Shown: piece after piece, positions 50,696 to 60,527 of the stretch
Layout of the letters: each line of letters starts with the position of its first letter
How positions within the stretch are numbered: position 1 is the stretch's first letter
Source: Ancylothrix sp. D3o
Lineage (GTDB): Bacteria; Cyanobacteriota; Cyanobacteriia; Cyanobacteriales; Oscillatoriaceae
DNA length: 64,000 nucleotides
Direction: 5' to 3'
Assembly (NCBI RefSeq): GCF_025370775.1
Contig: NZ_JAMXEX010000005.1
Span: forward strand, 62,001 to 126,000
The notes under the pieces: generated by a model
What the model was told of the DNA's origin: nothing
Seen by the model: the letters and a program-made list of their open reading frames with translations, nothing else
Database searches by the model: none
Translations under genes and position numbers: made by a program

Positions 50696-50715
50696 GGGTG
50701 GGTTGTTTCCCACCC
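50696..50715. terminator. Hairpin between convergent pyrC and flv1-like genes
   Basis: GGGTGGG / CCCACCC with a six-base loop (TTGTTT) lies seven bases after the pyrC stop. On the minus strand the stem is followed by CCCCCTTTTTT, so it can serve as a terminator for the flavodiiron gene as well. Confidence 0.65.
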
Positions 50716-50730
50716 TGCGGTTATTGATGC

Positions 50731-52491
50731 TTAATAATGGATGCCGGTTTTGCGATAATGGACGGCAGTTACACCTGTAGATTGCAACAAATGACCGTTA
50801 TCTACGACTGCATAAACAATCCAATGATCTCCGGCTTCCATACGGTTTTGCACAGTGCATTCTAGGTATGCAAGGGCGCTTAAAATAATCGGACAACCAT
50901 TTTCTGATTCCTTAGTTTCCAAACCGGCAAATCGGTCTTCGCCAGGGACAAAATTCTTCATAAAATGCTTACGAACTTGTTTACCCTCTGCCAAAACATT
51001 GAGGACAAATTTATCGCCGCTGTGGGATAAAGACTCCACTGCGCGGTCTTTTGCCACCGCAATTGTTAACCCTGGTGGGCTAAATGTTGCCTGCGATACC
51101 CATGATGCCAGCATCGCACTTGTGACATCGCCGCGCCGTGCCGACATAACACAAAGTGAGCCAACAATGCGACCTACCGCTTGAGCAGTACGGTCTCCCT
51201 GGCCGGCAGTTGCCCCCTGACGCGGGGCACGGAGACGCTGAGATTTTTTCAGGGCTTGGGCAAAATCAGTGCCGATTTCTTTACATTCTTGGATAATTGT
51301 ACCGCTGGGTTTAAATTTAACTCGCAAGGGTTCAAAACCTAACTTATACCCAGAATCTCGCAACTTATCGGCCACTAAATCTACCGCTTCCCCACTCCAA
51401 CCATAGGAACCAAATACCCCCGCTAACTTATTTTTAGAAGCGGTAGATAGCACAACGCCTAATGCGGTTTGTATCTGGGTTGGGGCATGACCGGCCAGGG
51501 TGGGAGTGCCAATAATAAAGCCATCGCACTTTTCCACCGCCGCCTGAATTTCGGAAGGTTCGGCAAACTCACAATTAATCGACTCCACCGCTACCCCAGA
51601 TTTTGTTATACCTTTGGCGATAGCTGAGGCCAGAGTGGCGGTGTTGCCGTAGGCACTAGCATAAATTAGGGCAACTGTCAAGTCTTTAGTATTTTGATCT
51701 TCTGACCATTTGCGGTAGAGGTGCGAGAGTTCAGTGAGGCCATACTGAACCATTGGGCCATGACCGGGGGCACAGAAATTAACTAACATCTTGCCTTCGT
51801 TATTTGGCGTCAGGAATTCCGCTAATTTATCGAGGGCTGCGAGGGCTTGTTTGGCTTGAGAAGCGTGTAAGGAATCGTAGTAGAAACGCCGGTCTTCGCT
51901 ATAAACTTCCCAGCCTTCATCAAATACCTGATCACCGCAAACGTGAGCCCCAAAAAACTTATCCGTAAATAAGATTTTTGTTTTTGGATCGTAGGAGCAA
52001 AGACTGTCTGGCCATTTAGGAGTGGCCGTAGTAATAAACTGCAATTCGTGGCCTTGTCCAAGATCGAGCCGGTCTTCCCCGCGCACAATTGCTATTTTTA
52101 ATTCGATGTTTTCAAAATACTGCCGTAAGCTAATAGCGGCGGGGTTTGAACACACAAAAGTTATCTGCGGTGCTAATTTTAAAAGCGCCTTGAGAGTTGC
52201 GCCTCGGTTGGGGTTAAAGTGTCCGAGAATTACATAATCGATTTTGTTTAAATCGATGCGTTTTTGTAAAGCTTCCAGATAAATTTCTGTAAACGATTCA
52301 CCTGGGGGATCAATGAGGGCAATTTTTTCGCGGATAATGGCAAAACTGTTTGCTGTAGTGCCTTTGGCAAGGGAGTATTCGACTTCAAATTTCAGTCTAT
52401 CCCAAGTGCGGGAACGCAAAATTAAGGTGTCGGTGCCGAGGTACATTGCTTGTACATCGCGGGGTTTTGTGGCGGTGAGAGTTTGTGGCAT
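50731..52491 (-). CDS. flv1: Flavodiiron protein, Flv1-like (non-canonical iron site)
   Basis: Cyanobacterial A-type flavodiiron proteins reduce oxygen to water after photosystem I. The 586-residue protein has the metallo-beta-lactamase-like domain (about 30-270), a flavodoxin domain (about 280-425, with Y-A-S-A-Y-G-N-T) and a C-terminal flavin-reductase domain (about 445-586), the three-part layout special to phototrophs. The iron-ligand motif is G-H-F-N-P-N-R-G-A instead of S-H-T-E-P-D-H-S-G, so three ligands are changed (E to N, D to N, H to R), as in Flv1 and Flv2. The canonical partner is encoded next to it, which favours Flv1 (Flv1/Flv3 heteromer) over Flv2. Confidence 0.85.
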   Translation of the reverse strand: MPQTLTATKPRDVQAMYLGTDTLILRSRTWDRLKFEVEYSLAKGTTANSFAIIREKIALIDPPGESFTEIYLEALQKRIDLNKIDYVILGHFNPNRGATLKALLKLAPQITFVCSNPAAISLRQYFENIELKIAIVRGEDRLDLGQGHELQFITTATPKWPDSLCSYDPKTKILFTDKFFGAHVCGDQVFDEGWEVYSEDRRFYYDSLHASQAKQALAALDKLAEFLTPNNEGKMLVNFCAPGHGPMVQYGLTELSHLYRKWSEDQNTKDLTVALIYASAYGNTATLASAIAKGITKSGVAVESINCEFAEPSEIQAAVEKCDGFIIGTPTLAGHAPTQIQTALGVVLSTASKNKLAGVFGSYGWSGEAVDLVADKLRDSGYKLGFEPLRVKFKPSGTIIQECKEIGTDFAQALKKSQRLRAPRQGATAGQGDRTAQAVGRIVGSLCVMSARRGDVTSAMLASWVSQATFSPPGLTIAVAKDRAVESLSHSGDKFVLNVLAEGKQVRKHFMKNFVPGEDRFAGLETKESENGCPIILSALAYLECTVQNRMEAGDHWIVYAVVDNGHLLQSTGVTAVHYRKTGIHY

Positions 52492-52510
52492 AGGTTTGGG
52501 TGGGGTGTAA

Positions 52511-52570
52511 TAAACCGCAGATGAATAGCAGGCAAGATGCCTGCCCCACAGATAAACGCAGATGAATAGG
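52511..52570. repeat. Dispersed repeat (inverse orientation) interrupted by a GCAGGCA-AGA-TGCCTGC hairpin
   Basis: ACCGCAGATGAATA and AGATAAACGCAGATGAATAGG belong to the repeat family seen at 12966 and 57858. The perfect hairpin GCAGGCA-AGA-TGCCTGC (52528-52544) plus CCCCAC is inserted in it. The same hairpin core is found inside cbiA at 35106. Confidence 0.8.
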
Positions 52571-52612
52571 ATAGATTTATGTCTTGATCTTGAAGTTTGT
52601 CTCCCACAGAAA

Positions 52613-52651
52613 ACCCATCAGCGTTTATCTGCGTTCATCTGCGGTTAAAAA
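52613..52651. repeat. Uninterrupted copy of the GTTTATCTGCGTTCATCTGCGGTTAAAA repeat
   Basis: GCGTTTATCTGCGTTCATCTGCGGTTAAAAA is an intact member of the family whose other copies at 12966, 20124 and 52511 carry nested insertions. It lies in inverse orientation to the interrupted copy 60 bases away, so the two could pair. Confidence 0.8.
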
Positions 52652-52678
52652 TCTTTCAGAAAAAGGCCATAAATCACC

Positions 52679-54400
52679 TTAATAGTGATTACCGACTTTG
52701 CGGTGGTGGACTGCCGGCAAGGCGTCGGGGTTGGAAACTCGCCCTGTATCAACAGTCGCATAAACGATATGATGATCGCTTAATTCCATCCGGCTTTGCA
52801 CTTCGCATTCGAGGTAAGCAACAGCATCGGTAAGAATAGGACAACCGTTATTTGCCGGCTGAGTTTTGATGCCGGCAAAGCGATCTGCACCAGGGGCAAA
52901 ACGCTTTAAAAAGTGCTTCATTAAAGCTTGATAATTGTCTTCAGCAAGCACGTTTAAAACGAATTTATCACCAACGTGCATTAAGGCTTCAATTGCCCGA
53001 TCTTTGGCAACAGCAATGCTTAATCCCATCGGTTGAAAACTGGCTTGTGCTACCCAAGACGCGAGCATGGCGCTATTAACTTCGCCTTTTTGAGCGGTAA
53101 TAATATATAACCCGCCACTAAGCCGGCCCAAGGCTTTATCTAAGTCGCTATCAAGCGATTTCATTTGCTTAACAGCTTTGTCACGAGTCAGCCATTGTCC
53201 TAAGTCAGTACCGGCTTCATCGCAAAGCTGATAAGTTGGGTTGTGGGGCGTTTCTTTGATTAAAATTGCCGGGAAGGCTTCTTTTAATCCTAGTTCTTTG
53301 AATTTGTTTCGCAAGGGATAAACCGAGAGGTCATCGCCACCGCCCGATTCTAATAAACCAAAGGTTTGTTTATTGTTTGCACTCGCTAAAATAGTGCCGA
53401 TTATTGCTTCAGCGTTAGTATCGGAAACGGGAGGGGCTGCAATTACAATCCCGGCAGCATTTTGGGCAAGTTCTCGTGCTTCTTGCGGTTCTGCTGCTTT
53501 TAAATCCATCATTTCTACTGCGACACCGGTTTTTGTAATACCGTGTGCAATTGCTTGAGAAAGCCGGTCACTGTAGCCGTAATCTGAATAGTAAAAAACG
53601 GCAACTGTTGTTTCTGCTTTTGTTTGTTCTTGGCTCCATTTTTTATAGCGTCCTGTTAGTTCAAGCAGGTTATGACGCAATAAGGGGCCGTGTCCGGTGG
53701 CAATGGTGGTGATTTCTCCCAAGTCTGCCATGCGTTTCATTGCACCGAGAACAGAGCGAGCATTTGGCCCCATTAAACACTCGTAATAAAAGTGATAATC
53801 GGCTTCGATATCGCTGAGGTTTTCGTCAAAGGTTTTATCTGAGCAGTAGTGCATTCCAAAGGCGTCGCAGGTGAATAATATCTGCGTTTTGGAATCGTAG
53901 GTAAAGATGGTATCTGGCCAATGTAAGTTAGGCGCTGAGACAAATTCGAGGATATGTCCGTTTCCTAAATCGAGTTTGTCTCCGTTTTTTACTTGGATGT
54001 TTTTAAACGGTTGATGTATGAGGTTTTCTAAGAATTGAATCGCAACTTTTGCCCCGACAATTGTTGCTTGAGGTGCGAGGTTTAAGACGTCTTTTACTAA
54101 GCCACTGTGATCGGGTTCGGTGTGGCTAATTACGATGTAATCAATGGTGGTGGGGTCAATTTCGCCGGTGAGAGTGTCTAGGTACAGTTGGCGAAATTTT
54201 TCGTGGGAGGTGTCTACAAGGGCGATTTTTTCACCGCGAATGATGAAAGAGTTGTAGGTTGTGCCGTTTTTTAGGCCAAATTCAATGTCGAAGCGATCCC
54301 GATCCCAGTCTAGGGAACGGATGGCGGTTGTCTCGCTGGCAATTTCGCTTTTTTCGATAGTGAGCCGGCGTTGTTGCACTCGGTCGGTGAGAGCTACCAT
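52679..54400 (-). CDS. flv3: Flavodiiron protein, Flv3-like (canonical iron site)
   Basis: The 573-residue protein has the same three domains as its neighbour. The di-iron motif is canonical, S-H-T-E-P-D-H-S-G (about 91-99), with C-D-A-F-G (about 174) and T-G-H-G-P (about 238) completing the ligands. The flavodoxin domain starts near residue 260 (Y-Y-S-D-Y-G-Y-S) and the flavin reductase domain near 430 (L-S-G-G-L-Y-I-I-T-A). It should form the catalytic partner of the Flv1-like protein in light-driven oxygen reduction. It is the upstream gene of the pair; the 187-base spacer holds two dispersed repeats, which may limit co-transcription. Confidence 0.87.
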   Translation of the reverse strand: MVALTDRVQQRRLTIEKSEIASETTAIRSLDWDRDRFDIEFGLKNGTTYNSFIIRGEKIALVDTSHEKFRQLYLDTLTGEIDPTTIDYIVISHTEPDHSGLVKDVLNLAPQATIVGAKVAIQFLENLIHQPFKNIQVKNGDKLDLGNGHILEFVSAPNLHWPDTIFTYDSKTQILFTCDAFGMHYCSDKTFDENLSDIEADYHFYYECLMGPNARSVLGAMKRMADLGEITTIATGHGPLLRHNLLELTGRYKKWSQEQTKAETTVAVFYYSDYGYSDRLSQAIAHGITKTGVAVEMMDLKAAEPQEARELAQNAAGIVIAAPPVSDTNAEAIIGTILASANNKQTFGLLESGGGDDLSVYPLRNKFKELGLKEAFPAILIKETPHNPTYQLCDEAGTDLGQWLTRDKAVKQMKSLDSDLDKALGRLSGGLYIITAQKGEVNSAMLASWVAQASFQPMGLSIAVAKDRAIEALMHVGDKFVLNVLAEDNYQALMKHFLKRFAPGADRFAGIKTQPANNGCPILTDAVAYLECEVQSRMELSDHHIVYATVDTGRVSNPDALPAVHHRKVGNHY

Positions 54401-54587
54401 ATTGGCCTCCTTTTGGGGTTTTCGATTAGAGGTCTTTTCACATATTGTTACATAGTTTATTTGCGAAGGCTGATTGTATTTCCTATGGAAATTCCTATGG
54501 ATTGGTTAAGTTGGACAAAACTCTGGTTATCGGTGGGCCTGGGGGGTACTATGTGAGGTTTTGAGGATATACCCGCGCTCATCGCAA

Positions 54588-57500
54588 CTACATCCGGTTT
54601 GGGGGGGTGAGGTTTTTTACTGCTTCTTCTCCTGAAGGGTTTTCAATTTTTTTGCCGTTCAAGGAACCGTCACTTGAGGAATTTTGCGGCGGTTTTTGTT
54701 TTTTCATTCTTTCTCGTAAGGAGACAATTACAACATACAAAACCGGCACCACAAATAAGCTTAAAAATGTCGAAACTACCATTCCTCCAGCAATTGCATT
54801 TCCTAATGAACGCCGGCTCGCTGCACCGGCCCCTTCAGGATTTATTAACGGTGCTATACCTAAAACAAAGGCAAGAGATGTCATCAAAATTGGTCTTAAG
54901 CGTTCCTGTGATGCTTCCACTGCTGCTTTTGTAATCGATAACCCTTCCTGTCTTAATTGATTGGCAAATTCTACAATTAAAATCGCATTTTTGCTAGATA
55001 AACCAATCAACATCACTAACCCAATTTGGCAATAAACATCATTTGATAAACCTCTTGCCATCTGTGCCAACAACGCCCCAAAAATTGCCAGAGGAACTGA
55101 TAACAAAATAATCAACGGATCAACATAATTTTCATACTGCGCCGCCAACACTAAAAACACAAACACTAACCCCATGCCAAAAATAATCGGCGCTTGTCCT
55201 CCTGATTCTATTTCTTCTAAAGATGTACCAGACCATTCATAGCCAAAACCCGGTGCTAATACTTGTTTAGCGACTTTTTCCATTGCTTGCAGTGCTTGTC
55301 CTGAACTGGTGCCAGGGGCCGGTGCTCCATTGATTTCTATGGAGCGAAACAAGTTATAGTGCGTAATAGTTTGGGCGCCAACTGTTGAGGTAACTTTTAC
55401 CAAACTACTCAGCGGTATCATTTGTTGATTTTGAGCGCGAACAAACAATTTTCCAATGTCTTCGGGATTTGAACGAAACTGCTGGTCTGCTTGTACATAG
55501 ACTCGATAATTTCGATCCTGCAAGGTAAAGTCATTTACATATTGACTCCCCAAGGATGTTTGCAAGGTGCTGAAAATATCATTAATTGACACTTGCAATG
55601 CTTTGGCTTTATTGCGGTCAACTTCTACTAATAACTGGGGAGTATTGGCGGCAAATGTGCTGAATACTGCTTGCAGTCCGGGGGTTTGATTGGCTTGTTT
55701 TAATATGCCTCCCATTGCTTGTAATAATGCTCCTAAATCGCTGCCGCCGCGCCGGTCTTGTAGTTGAAATTGAAAGCCTCCAAATTGTCCTAAGCCTTGA
55801 ATTGCTGGCGGGTTAACCGGCATCACTCTTGCCTCGGTAATAGCCCCAAATTTAGCGCGTAACTTCCCTAAAATTGCTTGAATTGATTGCTCTTCGTTTT
55901 GGCGTTCTTTCCAAGGTTTTAAGGTTGTAAAAATAATCCCACTATTTGCAGTGCTACCACTAAAACCAAATCCTCCTACCGTAAAGGTTCCCAACACTTC
56001 GGGGAGTTCGAGAATTTCTTTTTCGACTCTATCCATTACTTGTTGGGTGTATTGCAAGGAAACGCCTTGTGGGCCTTGAATAATGGTCAGAAAATAGCCT
56101 TGATCTTCTTCTGGAATAAACGCGGTTGGTACGGTGACATAAAGCCAGGCTGTTAATCCTAAAGAAACAATAAATAAGCCGACAACAAATAACTTAATTT
56201 TGGTGAGAAAAATCAGCACTTCGCGGTATTTCCGGCGTGTCCAATCTAACCCATTATTAAATTTCTCAAACAACCAACCAACCGGCCCTGAATAAGTTTT
56301 TCTGCGGCGTAACATCAGCGCCGAAAGGGATGGAGTGAGGGTAATTGCCATAAAGGTAGAAATGGCAACGGAAAAGGCAATTGTTAAGGCAAATTGTTTA
56401 TAAAGTGCGCCAGTGGTGCCGGGGAAAAATGCCACCGGCACAAACACTGCCATTAATACTAAAGATGTCGCAATAACAGCGCTGAAAAGTTCGCGCATTG
56501 CTTCGGATGCTGCTTCGCGCGGGTTCATTCCTTGATGAATTAGCCGGTCAATATTTTCGACGACAATAATTGCATCATCCACGACTAAGCCGGTGGCTAA
56601 GGTTAAGCCAAACAACGATAAGCTATTAATTGAAAAGTCAAAAGCCTTAATAAAAGCAAAAGTACCAATCAAAGAAATGGGAATTGCAATGGTGGGAATA
56701 AAGGTGGTGCGCCAATCTTGCAAAAATACAAAAATCACAATCACCACAAGCAAAATTGCTTCAAACAAAGTTTTCACAACTTCTGCTAAAGATGCTTCCA
56801 CAAAAGCAGTCGTATCTAATGCAAGTTGATATTTCAATCCAGGGGGAAATCTTGTCGCTAGATTTGCCATTTCGGCTTTGACTGCTTTGGCAACATCTAA
56901 GGCGTTACTTCCGGGTAATTGATAAATTCCTAACCCTACTGCATCATTGCCACGAAATCGTAAAAACGAGTTATAATTTTCTGCTCCAAGTTCGGCACGT
57001 CCGACATCTTTTAATTTAACTAAGGTGCCATCTTCGTCGGTTTTTAAAACTAATTCTTCAAATTGTTTGGCATCAGTTAACCGGCTCACTGCTCGCAAGT
57101 CAAGCTGATACATTTGCCCTTTTGGTGCCGGTTCTGTGCCAATTCTACCGGCCCCAACTTGGATATTTTGCTCACTTAATGCTCTGCTAATATCTTGGGG
57201 TGTTAAACCTCTTGCAGCGAGCCGGTTTGGATCTAACCAAACTCGCATTGCATACCGGCGTTCCCCAAAAATTCGCACATCGCCTACACCTTTAACTCGC
57301 TTTACTGCATCAGCTAAATAAAGGTCAGCGTAATTACTTAAAAAGATATTGTCATATTCGTTATTTTCGCTAAATATGCCAATTGCTAATAAAATACTCG
57401 TGGATTGTTTTGTAACTCGAACTCCTGTTCTTTGGACGGCTTCAGGTAATTGCGGTTGAGCAACAGAAACACGATTTTGAATATCAACAGCGGCAATATC

Positions 57501-57803
57501 TTTGTTTCTCGAAGCGTCAAAAGTGGCGGTAATTGTGCTTGTGCCATCATTACTGCTACTTGATGTTAAATATTTTAATCCTTCTATGCCGTTGATTTGC
57601 CTTTCTAATATGTTTGTGACGGCATTTTCGACAACTTCGGCGCTTGCTCCTGTGTAGTTGGCTGTTACGCTAATTTGGGTGGGGCTAATGTCAGGAAAAC
57701 GAGCTATCGGCAAGACTGTAATACTAATCGCACCGACGATTACTATTAGCAGGGCGCAAACAGTAGCAAAAACGGGTCTTTTGATAAAAAAATCTGCAAA
57801 CAT
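54588..57803 (-). CDS. RND-family efflux pump, inner-membrane transporter (HAE1/AcrB type)
   Basis: The 1071-residue protein matches the size and layout of AcrB-type proton-driven exporters: a helix at 10-28, a large periplasmic loop, six helices, a second loop and the final helices. Landmarks are P-T-Q-I-S-V-T-A near residue 42, G-L-V-V-D-D-A-I-I-V-V-E-N (the proton-relay aspartates, about 403-415), F-F-P-G-T-T-G near 460 and G-L-S-S-K-N-A-I-L-I-V-E-F near 945. The last 30 residues are polar. It lies downstream of the adaptor gene on the same strand (122 bases). Substrates of HAE1 pumps are hydrophobic drugs or similar compounds; no outer-membrane channel gene is adjacent. Confidence 0.94.
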   Translation of the reverse strand: MFADFFIKRPVFATVCALLIVIVGAISITVLPIARFPDISPTQISVTANYTGASAEVVENAVTNILERQINGIEGLKYLTSSSSNDGTSTITATFDASRNKDIAAVDIQNRVSVAQPQLPEAVQRTGVRVTKQSTSILLAIGIFSENNEYDNIFLSNYADLYLADAVKRVKGVGDVRIFGERRYAMRVWLDPNRLAARGLTPQDISRALSEQNIQVGAGRIGTEPAPKGQMYQLDLRAVSRLTDAKQFEELVLKTDEDGTLVKLKDVGRAELGAENYNSFLRFRGNDAVGLGIYQLPGSNALDVAKAVKAEMANLATRFPPGLKYQLALDTTAFVEASLAEVVKTLFEAILLVVIVIFVFLQDWRTTFIPTIAIPISLIGTFAFIKAFDFSINSLSLFGLTLATGLVVDDAIIVVENIDRLIHQGMNPREAASEAMRELFSAVIATSLVLMAVFVPVAFFPGTTGALYKQFALTIAFSVAISTFMAITLTPSLSALMLRRRKTYSGPVGWLFEKFNNGLDWTRRKYREVLIFLTKIKLFVVGLFIVSLGLTAWLYVTVPTAFIPEEDQGYFLTIIQGPQGVSLQYTQQVMDRVEKEILELPEVLGTFTVGGFGFSGSTANSGIIFTTLKPWKERQNEEQSIQAILGKLRAKFGAITEARVMPVNPPAIQGLGQFGGFQFQLQDRRGGSDLGALLQAMGGILKQANQTPGLQAVFSTFAANTPQLLVEVDRNKAKALQVSINDIFSTLQTSLGSQYVNDFTLQDRNYRVYVQADQQFRSNPEDIGKLFVRAQNQQMIPLSSLVKVTSTVGAQTITHYNLFRSIEINGAPAPGTSSGQALQAMEKVAKQVLAPGFGYEWSGTSLEEIESGGQAPIIFGMGLVFVFLVLAAQYENYVDPLIILLSVPLAIFGALLAQMARGLSNDVYCQIGLVMLIGLSSKNAILIVEFANQLRQEGLSITKAAVEASQERLRPILMTSLAFVLGIAPLINPEGAGAASRRSLGNAIAGGMVVSTFLSLFVVPVLYVVIVSLRERMKKQKPPQNSSSDGSLNGKKIENPSGEEAVKNLTPPNRM

Positions 57804-57857
57804 TAGTTTTTTTGGTGATTTTTATACTGTTATAAGGGTATTGCTCTGAGGTTTTTT

Positions 57858-57893
57858 TAACCGCAGATAAACGCGGATGAATGCAGATGGGAT
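57858..57893. repeat. Intact inverse-oriented copy of the AACCGCAGATAAACGCGGATGAAT repeat
   Basis: TTAACCGCAGATAAACGCGGATGAATGCAGATGG lies between the RND transporter and its adaptor gene. It is related to the copies at 12966, 20124, 52511 and 52613. Confidence 0.75.
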
Positions 57894-57925
57894 ATGGGTT
57901 TGTTGCTGGGTAATGGGTTTTTTGG

Positions 57926-59575
57926 TTAGGGGTTTTGTTGGGGGCTAGGTGTTGGGGTTTCGGGCATTATTGGGGCTTTGTCTGTTAGGTTTAAAAGGCC
58001 AGAGGTGATGATTTTTTCTCCGGGTTTTATGCCGTCTAACACTTGGTAGTTGTTGCCTTGAATGCTGCCGAGTTTAACCGGCTTTTGACGAGCAATAAGT
58101 TGGTTTTTATCATTTGTTTCTGCTACAAAAACAAAGGTTTCTCCCCCCAGTCTGGAAATGGCATTTACAGGTACTACAATTCCGGGCCGGTTTGCCCAAA
58201 TAATTCTGGTTTGAATAAATTGTTGATTCAGCAAATTACCGTTATAGTTGCCAAAGTTTGCCTTAACTAAAATTGATTGCGAATTGGCGTTTACTTCTGG
58301 AGAAATAAAGCTGATGATGCCGGTGGCGCTCGGTTGACCTTGGCTATCTAACATTTGCACCGGCAGCCCTTCGCGCAGTTGTTTACCTCGCTCAAGTGGG
58401 ACGGCAATTCGTAATTCTAAAGCGCTATTTTGAGTCAGGCTGGTGATTTTATCGCCTTTTCTCGCATAATCTCCGACTTTGACGGGAAGATCGCCGATTT
58501 TTCCTTCAAAGGGTGCAACAACGGCGGCTTTTGCCAGCGCGGCTTCTATATTTCTCACTTGGGCTACGGCTTGGGCAACTTGCGCTTCAGCTTGCTCGAT
58601 TTGTTCGGGACGGGTGCCGTTTTGAATTAAATTTAAGGCTTGTTGTTGTTGTTCAAGGGCTGCTTGGAGGCGCTCAATTTCCGAACCTCGGCTTTTGTTG
58701 AGTTCTTCTAGTCGTTTTTGGGCTTGGTTGAGTCTGGCTTCTGCGCTGCGATTTTCTTTGACGTATTGATCGAGGGTGTCTTGGGAAATCACCCCTTCTC
58801 CCGCCAATTCTTGATACCGGCTGACGCGCTGGCTCGCTAACTCGGCATCGGCTTTTGCTGATTCTAGTTGCGCTTCGGCTTGAGCGATCTCTGCGGGACG
58901 GGCTCCTGTGGTGGCGTCTTGCAGGCTGGCTTCGGCTTGGGCTACGGCGGCTTGGGCTCTGGCAATTTCTTCGGGCCGGCTGCCGGCTTGCAGTTCTCTG
59001 AGGCGCGCTTCGGCGGCAGCAACATTAGCTTTTGAGGATCGCAGTTGTGCTTCTAAGTCGTTGCTTTGGAGGCGAGCAATGACGGTGCCTTGTTCTACTC
59101 TATCGCCGGCTTTGACATAGATTTGCTGAATGTTGCCGTCGAGTTCGGCTCGCAGGTCTACGGCTTCTGTGGCTTCGAGGGTGCCGGGGTATTCGCTGCT
59201 GTCTTCGAGGTTGGTGGTTTGGGCTTCTTGCAGTTTGACGGGGATGGCTCGCGGCATACCGGCAGCGGCTGGCGGTTTGGCTGCGCTTTGGCTACGCTGC
59301 CACCAAAACCACCCTCCACCGCCACCGGCGGCTAACAGCAAGGCGGCGATCAGCGCTATCCACCAGTTTTTTTTCGGTGCCGGTTCTGGGTATTGTTCCT
59401 CATCATTGGCGGCAAGCTCACGATCCTGTAGGGCCAATTGCTCTGTAGTTTGCTCCAATGACACCGTAGGCACGGGGGTACTACCCCTACTATCCCTGAT
59501 TTCTGGGTTTGCATTTTCTGCCATTTCAGCGGTGGTTTTATCTTCAGGAGGTAGATACTTTTTTATTTGTGTCAT
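57926..59575 (-). CDS. RND efflux periplasmic adaptor (HlyD/AcrA family)
   Basis: The 549-residue protein has a cytoplasmic N-terminus of about 70 residues, one membrane helix (about 72-90, W-I-A-L-I-A-A-L-L-L-A-A), a split biotinyl-lipoyl domain (V-D-L-R-A-E-L-D-G near 140 and A-P-F-E-G-K-I-G near 355), a long alpha-helical hairpin rich in A, Q and E (about 175-345) with repeated G-x-R-P-E/A-E-I segments, and beta-barrel and membrane-proximal domains. It would link the RND pump to an outer-membrane channel. The unusually long cytoplasmic N-terminus and repeated G-S/A/T-R-P-E-E-I motifs in the hairpin are notable. Confidence 0.9.
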   Translation of the reverse strand: MTQIKKYLPPEDKTTAEMAENANPEIRDSRGSTPVPTVSLEQTTEQLALQDRELAANDEEQYPEPAPKKNWWIALIAALLLAAGGGGGWFWWQRSQSAAKPPAAAGMPRAIPVKLQEAQTTNLEDSSEYPGTLEATEAVDLRAELDGNIQQIYVKAGDRVEQGTVIARLQSNDLEAQLRSSKANVAAAEARLRELQAGSRPEEIARAQAAVAQAEASLQDATTGARPAEIAQAEAQLESAKADAELASQRVSRYQELAGEGVISQDTLDQYVKENRSAEARLNQAQKRLEELNKSRGSEIERLQAALEQQQQALNLIQNGTRPEQIEQAEAQVAQAVAQVRNIEAALAKAAVVAPFEGKIGDLPVKVGDYARKGDKITSLTQNSALELRIAVPLERGKQLREGLPVQMLDSQGQPSATGIISFISPEVNANSQSILVKANFGNYNGNLLNQQFIQTRIIWANRPGIVVPVNAISRLGGETFVFVAETNDKNQLIARQKPVKLGSIQGNNYQVLDGIKPGEKIITSGLLNLTDKAPIMPETPTPSPQQNP

Positions 59576-59767
59576 TTTGATGTTTCGGGTGTGTTTTTTA
59601 GTTGCGTGTTTAACTTTTATCGGTTTATTTTTCTCTTTTTTAGTTCTTAATTGATGGTTGTTTTATCTATCTGAGGGACTATCTATTAGGAAGATTTTTT
59701 GACTGTTGTGCGGAAGTCGGAGTTTTGGCCGGTTTTTCATCTTTGGATCTTAACTTTTAGCCAAAAT

Positions 59768-60337
59768 TTATCGGGCAACTGTTTGTAGTAAATTTTTCGC
59801 TACATCAGACGCCGGCACGAAAGAGCGCTCTTTTGCCAGTTGCTCTTTTACCCATTCAATTTCAATCTTCATCTCTTTATAACATCTATTCATGGCTTCT
59901 ATTTGATAGACTCCCACAGGAGGAAATTCTTCTTCTTGTTCCTGTAAATATTGTTCGCGCAACCGGCATTCTATGAGCCGGTGTTCTAATAAGTTGATGC
60001 GCTCTTCTGGTTCTAAGTCATTAAAAAAGAAAAATTTTATATAAAACCGTGAACGGCTATTTACCCAGCTTTCTTGGGGGTGAGTTTGCATGAGTTTACG
60101 CCACGCATTTCGTCCTTGTTCGGTTATTTGATACATTTTGCGGCTGGGGCCGGCTTGGGATGCTTCCTCGCCTCCTGCTTCAATTTCGCCGCGTTCTTCG
60201 AGGCGTTTCAGCAGGGGGTAGATCGCGCCGTAGTTGACGCTGATGCAGCTTCCCATAAAGACTTCTAGCTGTTTTTTTAGCCGGTAGCCGTGCAGCGGTT
60301 GACGTTGCAATAAACCCAAGGCGGATAGTTCAAGCAT
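59768..60337 (-). CDS. PadR-family transcriptional regulator
   Basis: The 189-residue protein has a PadR winged helix at its start (M-L-E-L-S-A-L-G-L-L, H-G-Y-R-L-K-K-Q-L, N-Y-G-A-I-Y-P-L-L-K-R-L-E-E-R-G near 35-51) and a C-terminal helical dimer domain with long charged helices. It is the first gene of the padR-adaptor-RND set and probably represses the pump until a drug-like ligand binds. The start ATG at 60337 is used; the 190 bases upstream have no gene. Confidence 0.92.
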   Translation of the reverse strand: MLELSALGLLQRQPLHGYRLKKQLEVFMGSCISVNYGAIYPLLKRLEERGEIEAGGEEASQAGPSRKMYQITEQGRNAWRKLMQTHPQESWVNSRSRFYIKFFFFNDLEPEERINLLEHRLIECRLREQYLQEQEEEFPPVGVYQIEAMNRCYKEMKIEIEWVKEQLAKERSFVPASDVAKNLLQTVAR

Positions 60338-60527
60338 CTATATCAATCTGTCATAGCTGGAGGTATAAAACCAATCCTACAGGTTTTGCAAAAAATTTCA
60401 AGCAATCTTAACAATTCATTAAAATTACTTTCCGGTTGAGTTCGTTTTTTCGATTAGCTCAGGCTGGATTAATTTTTAAACTTGATTTTTTCTCTAGCTT
60501 TTCTTTCATAAAAGCCACTTTTTTTTA

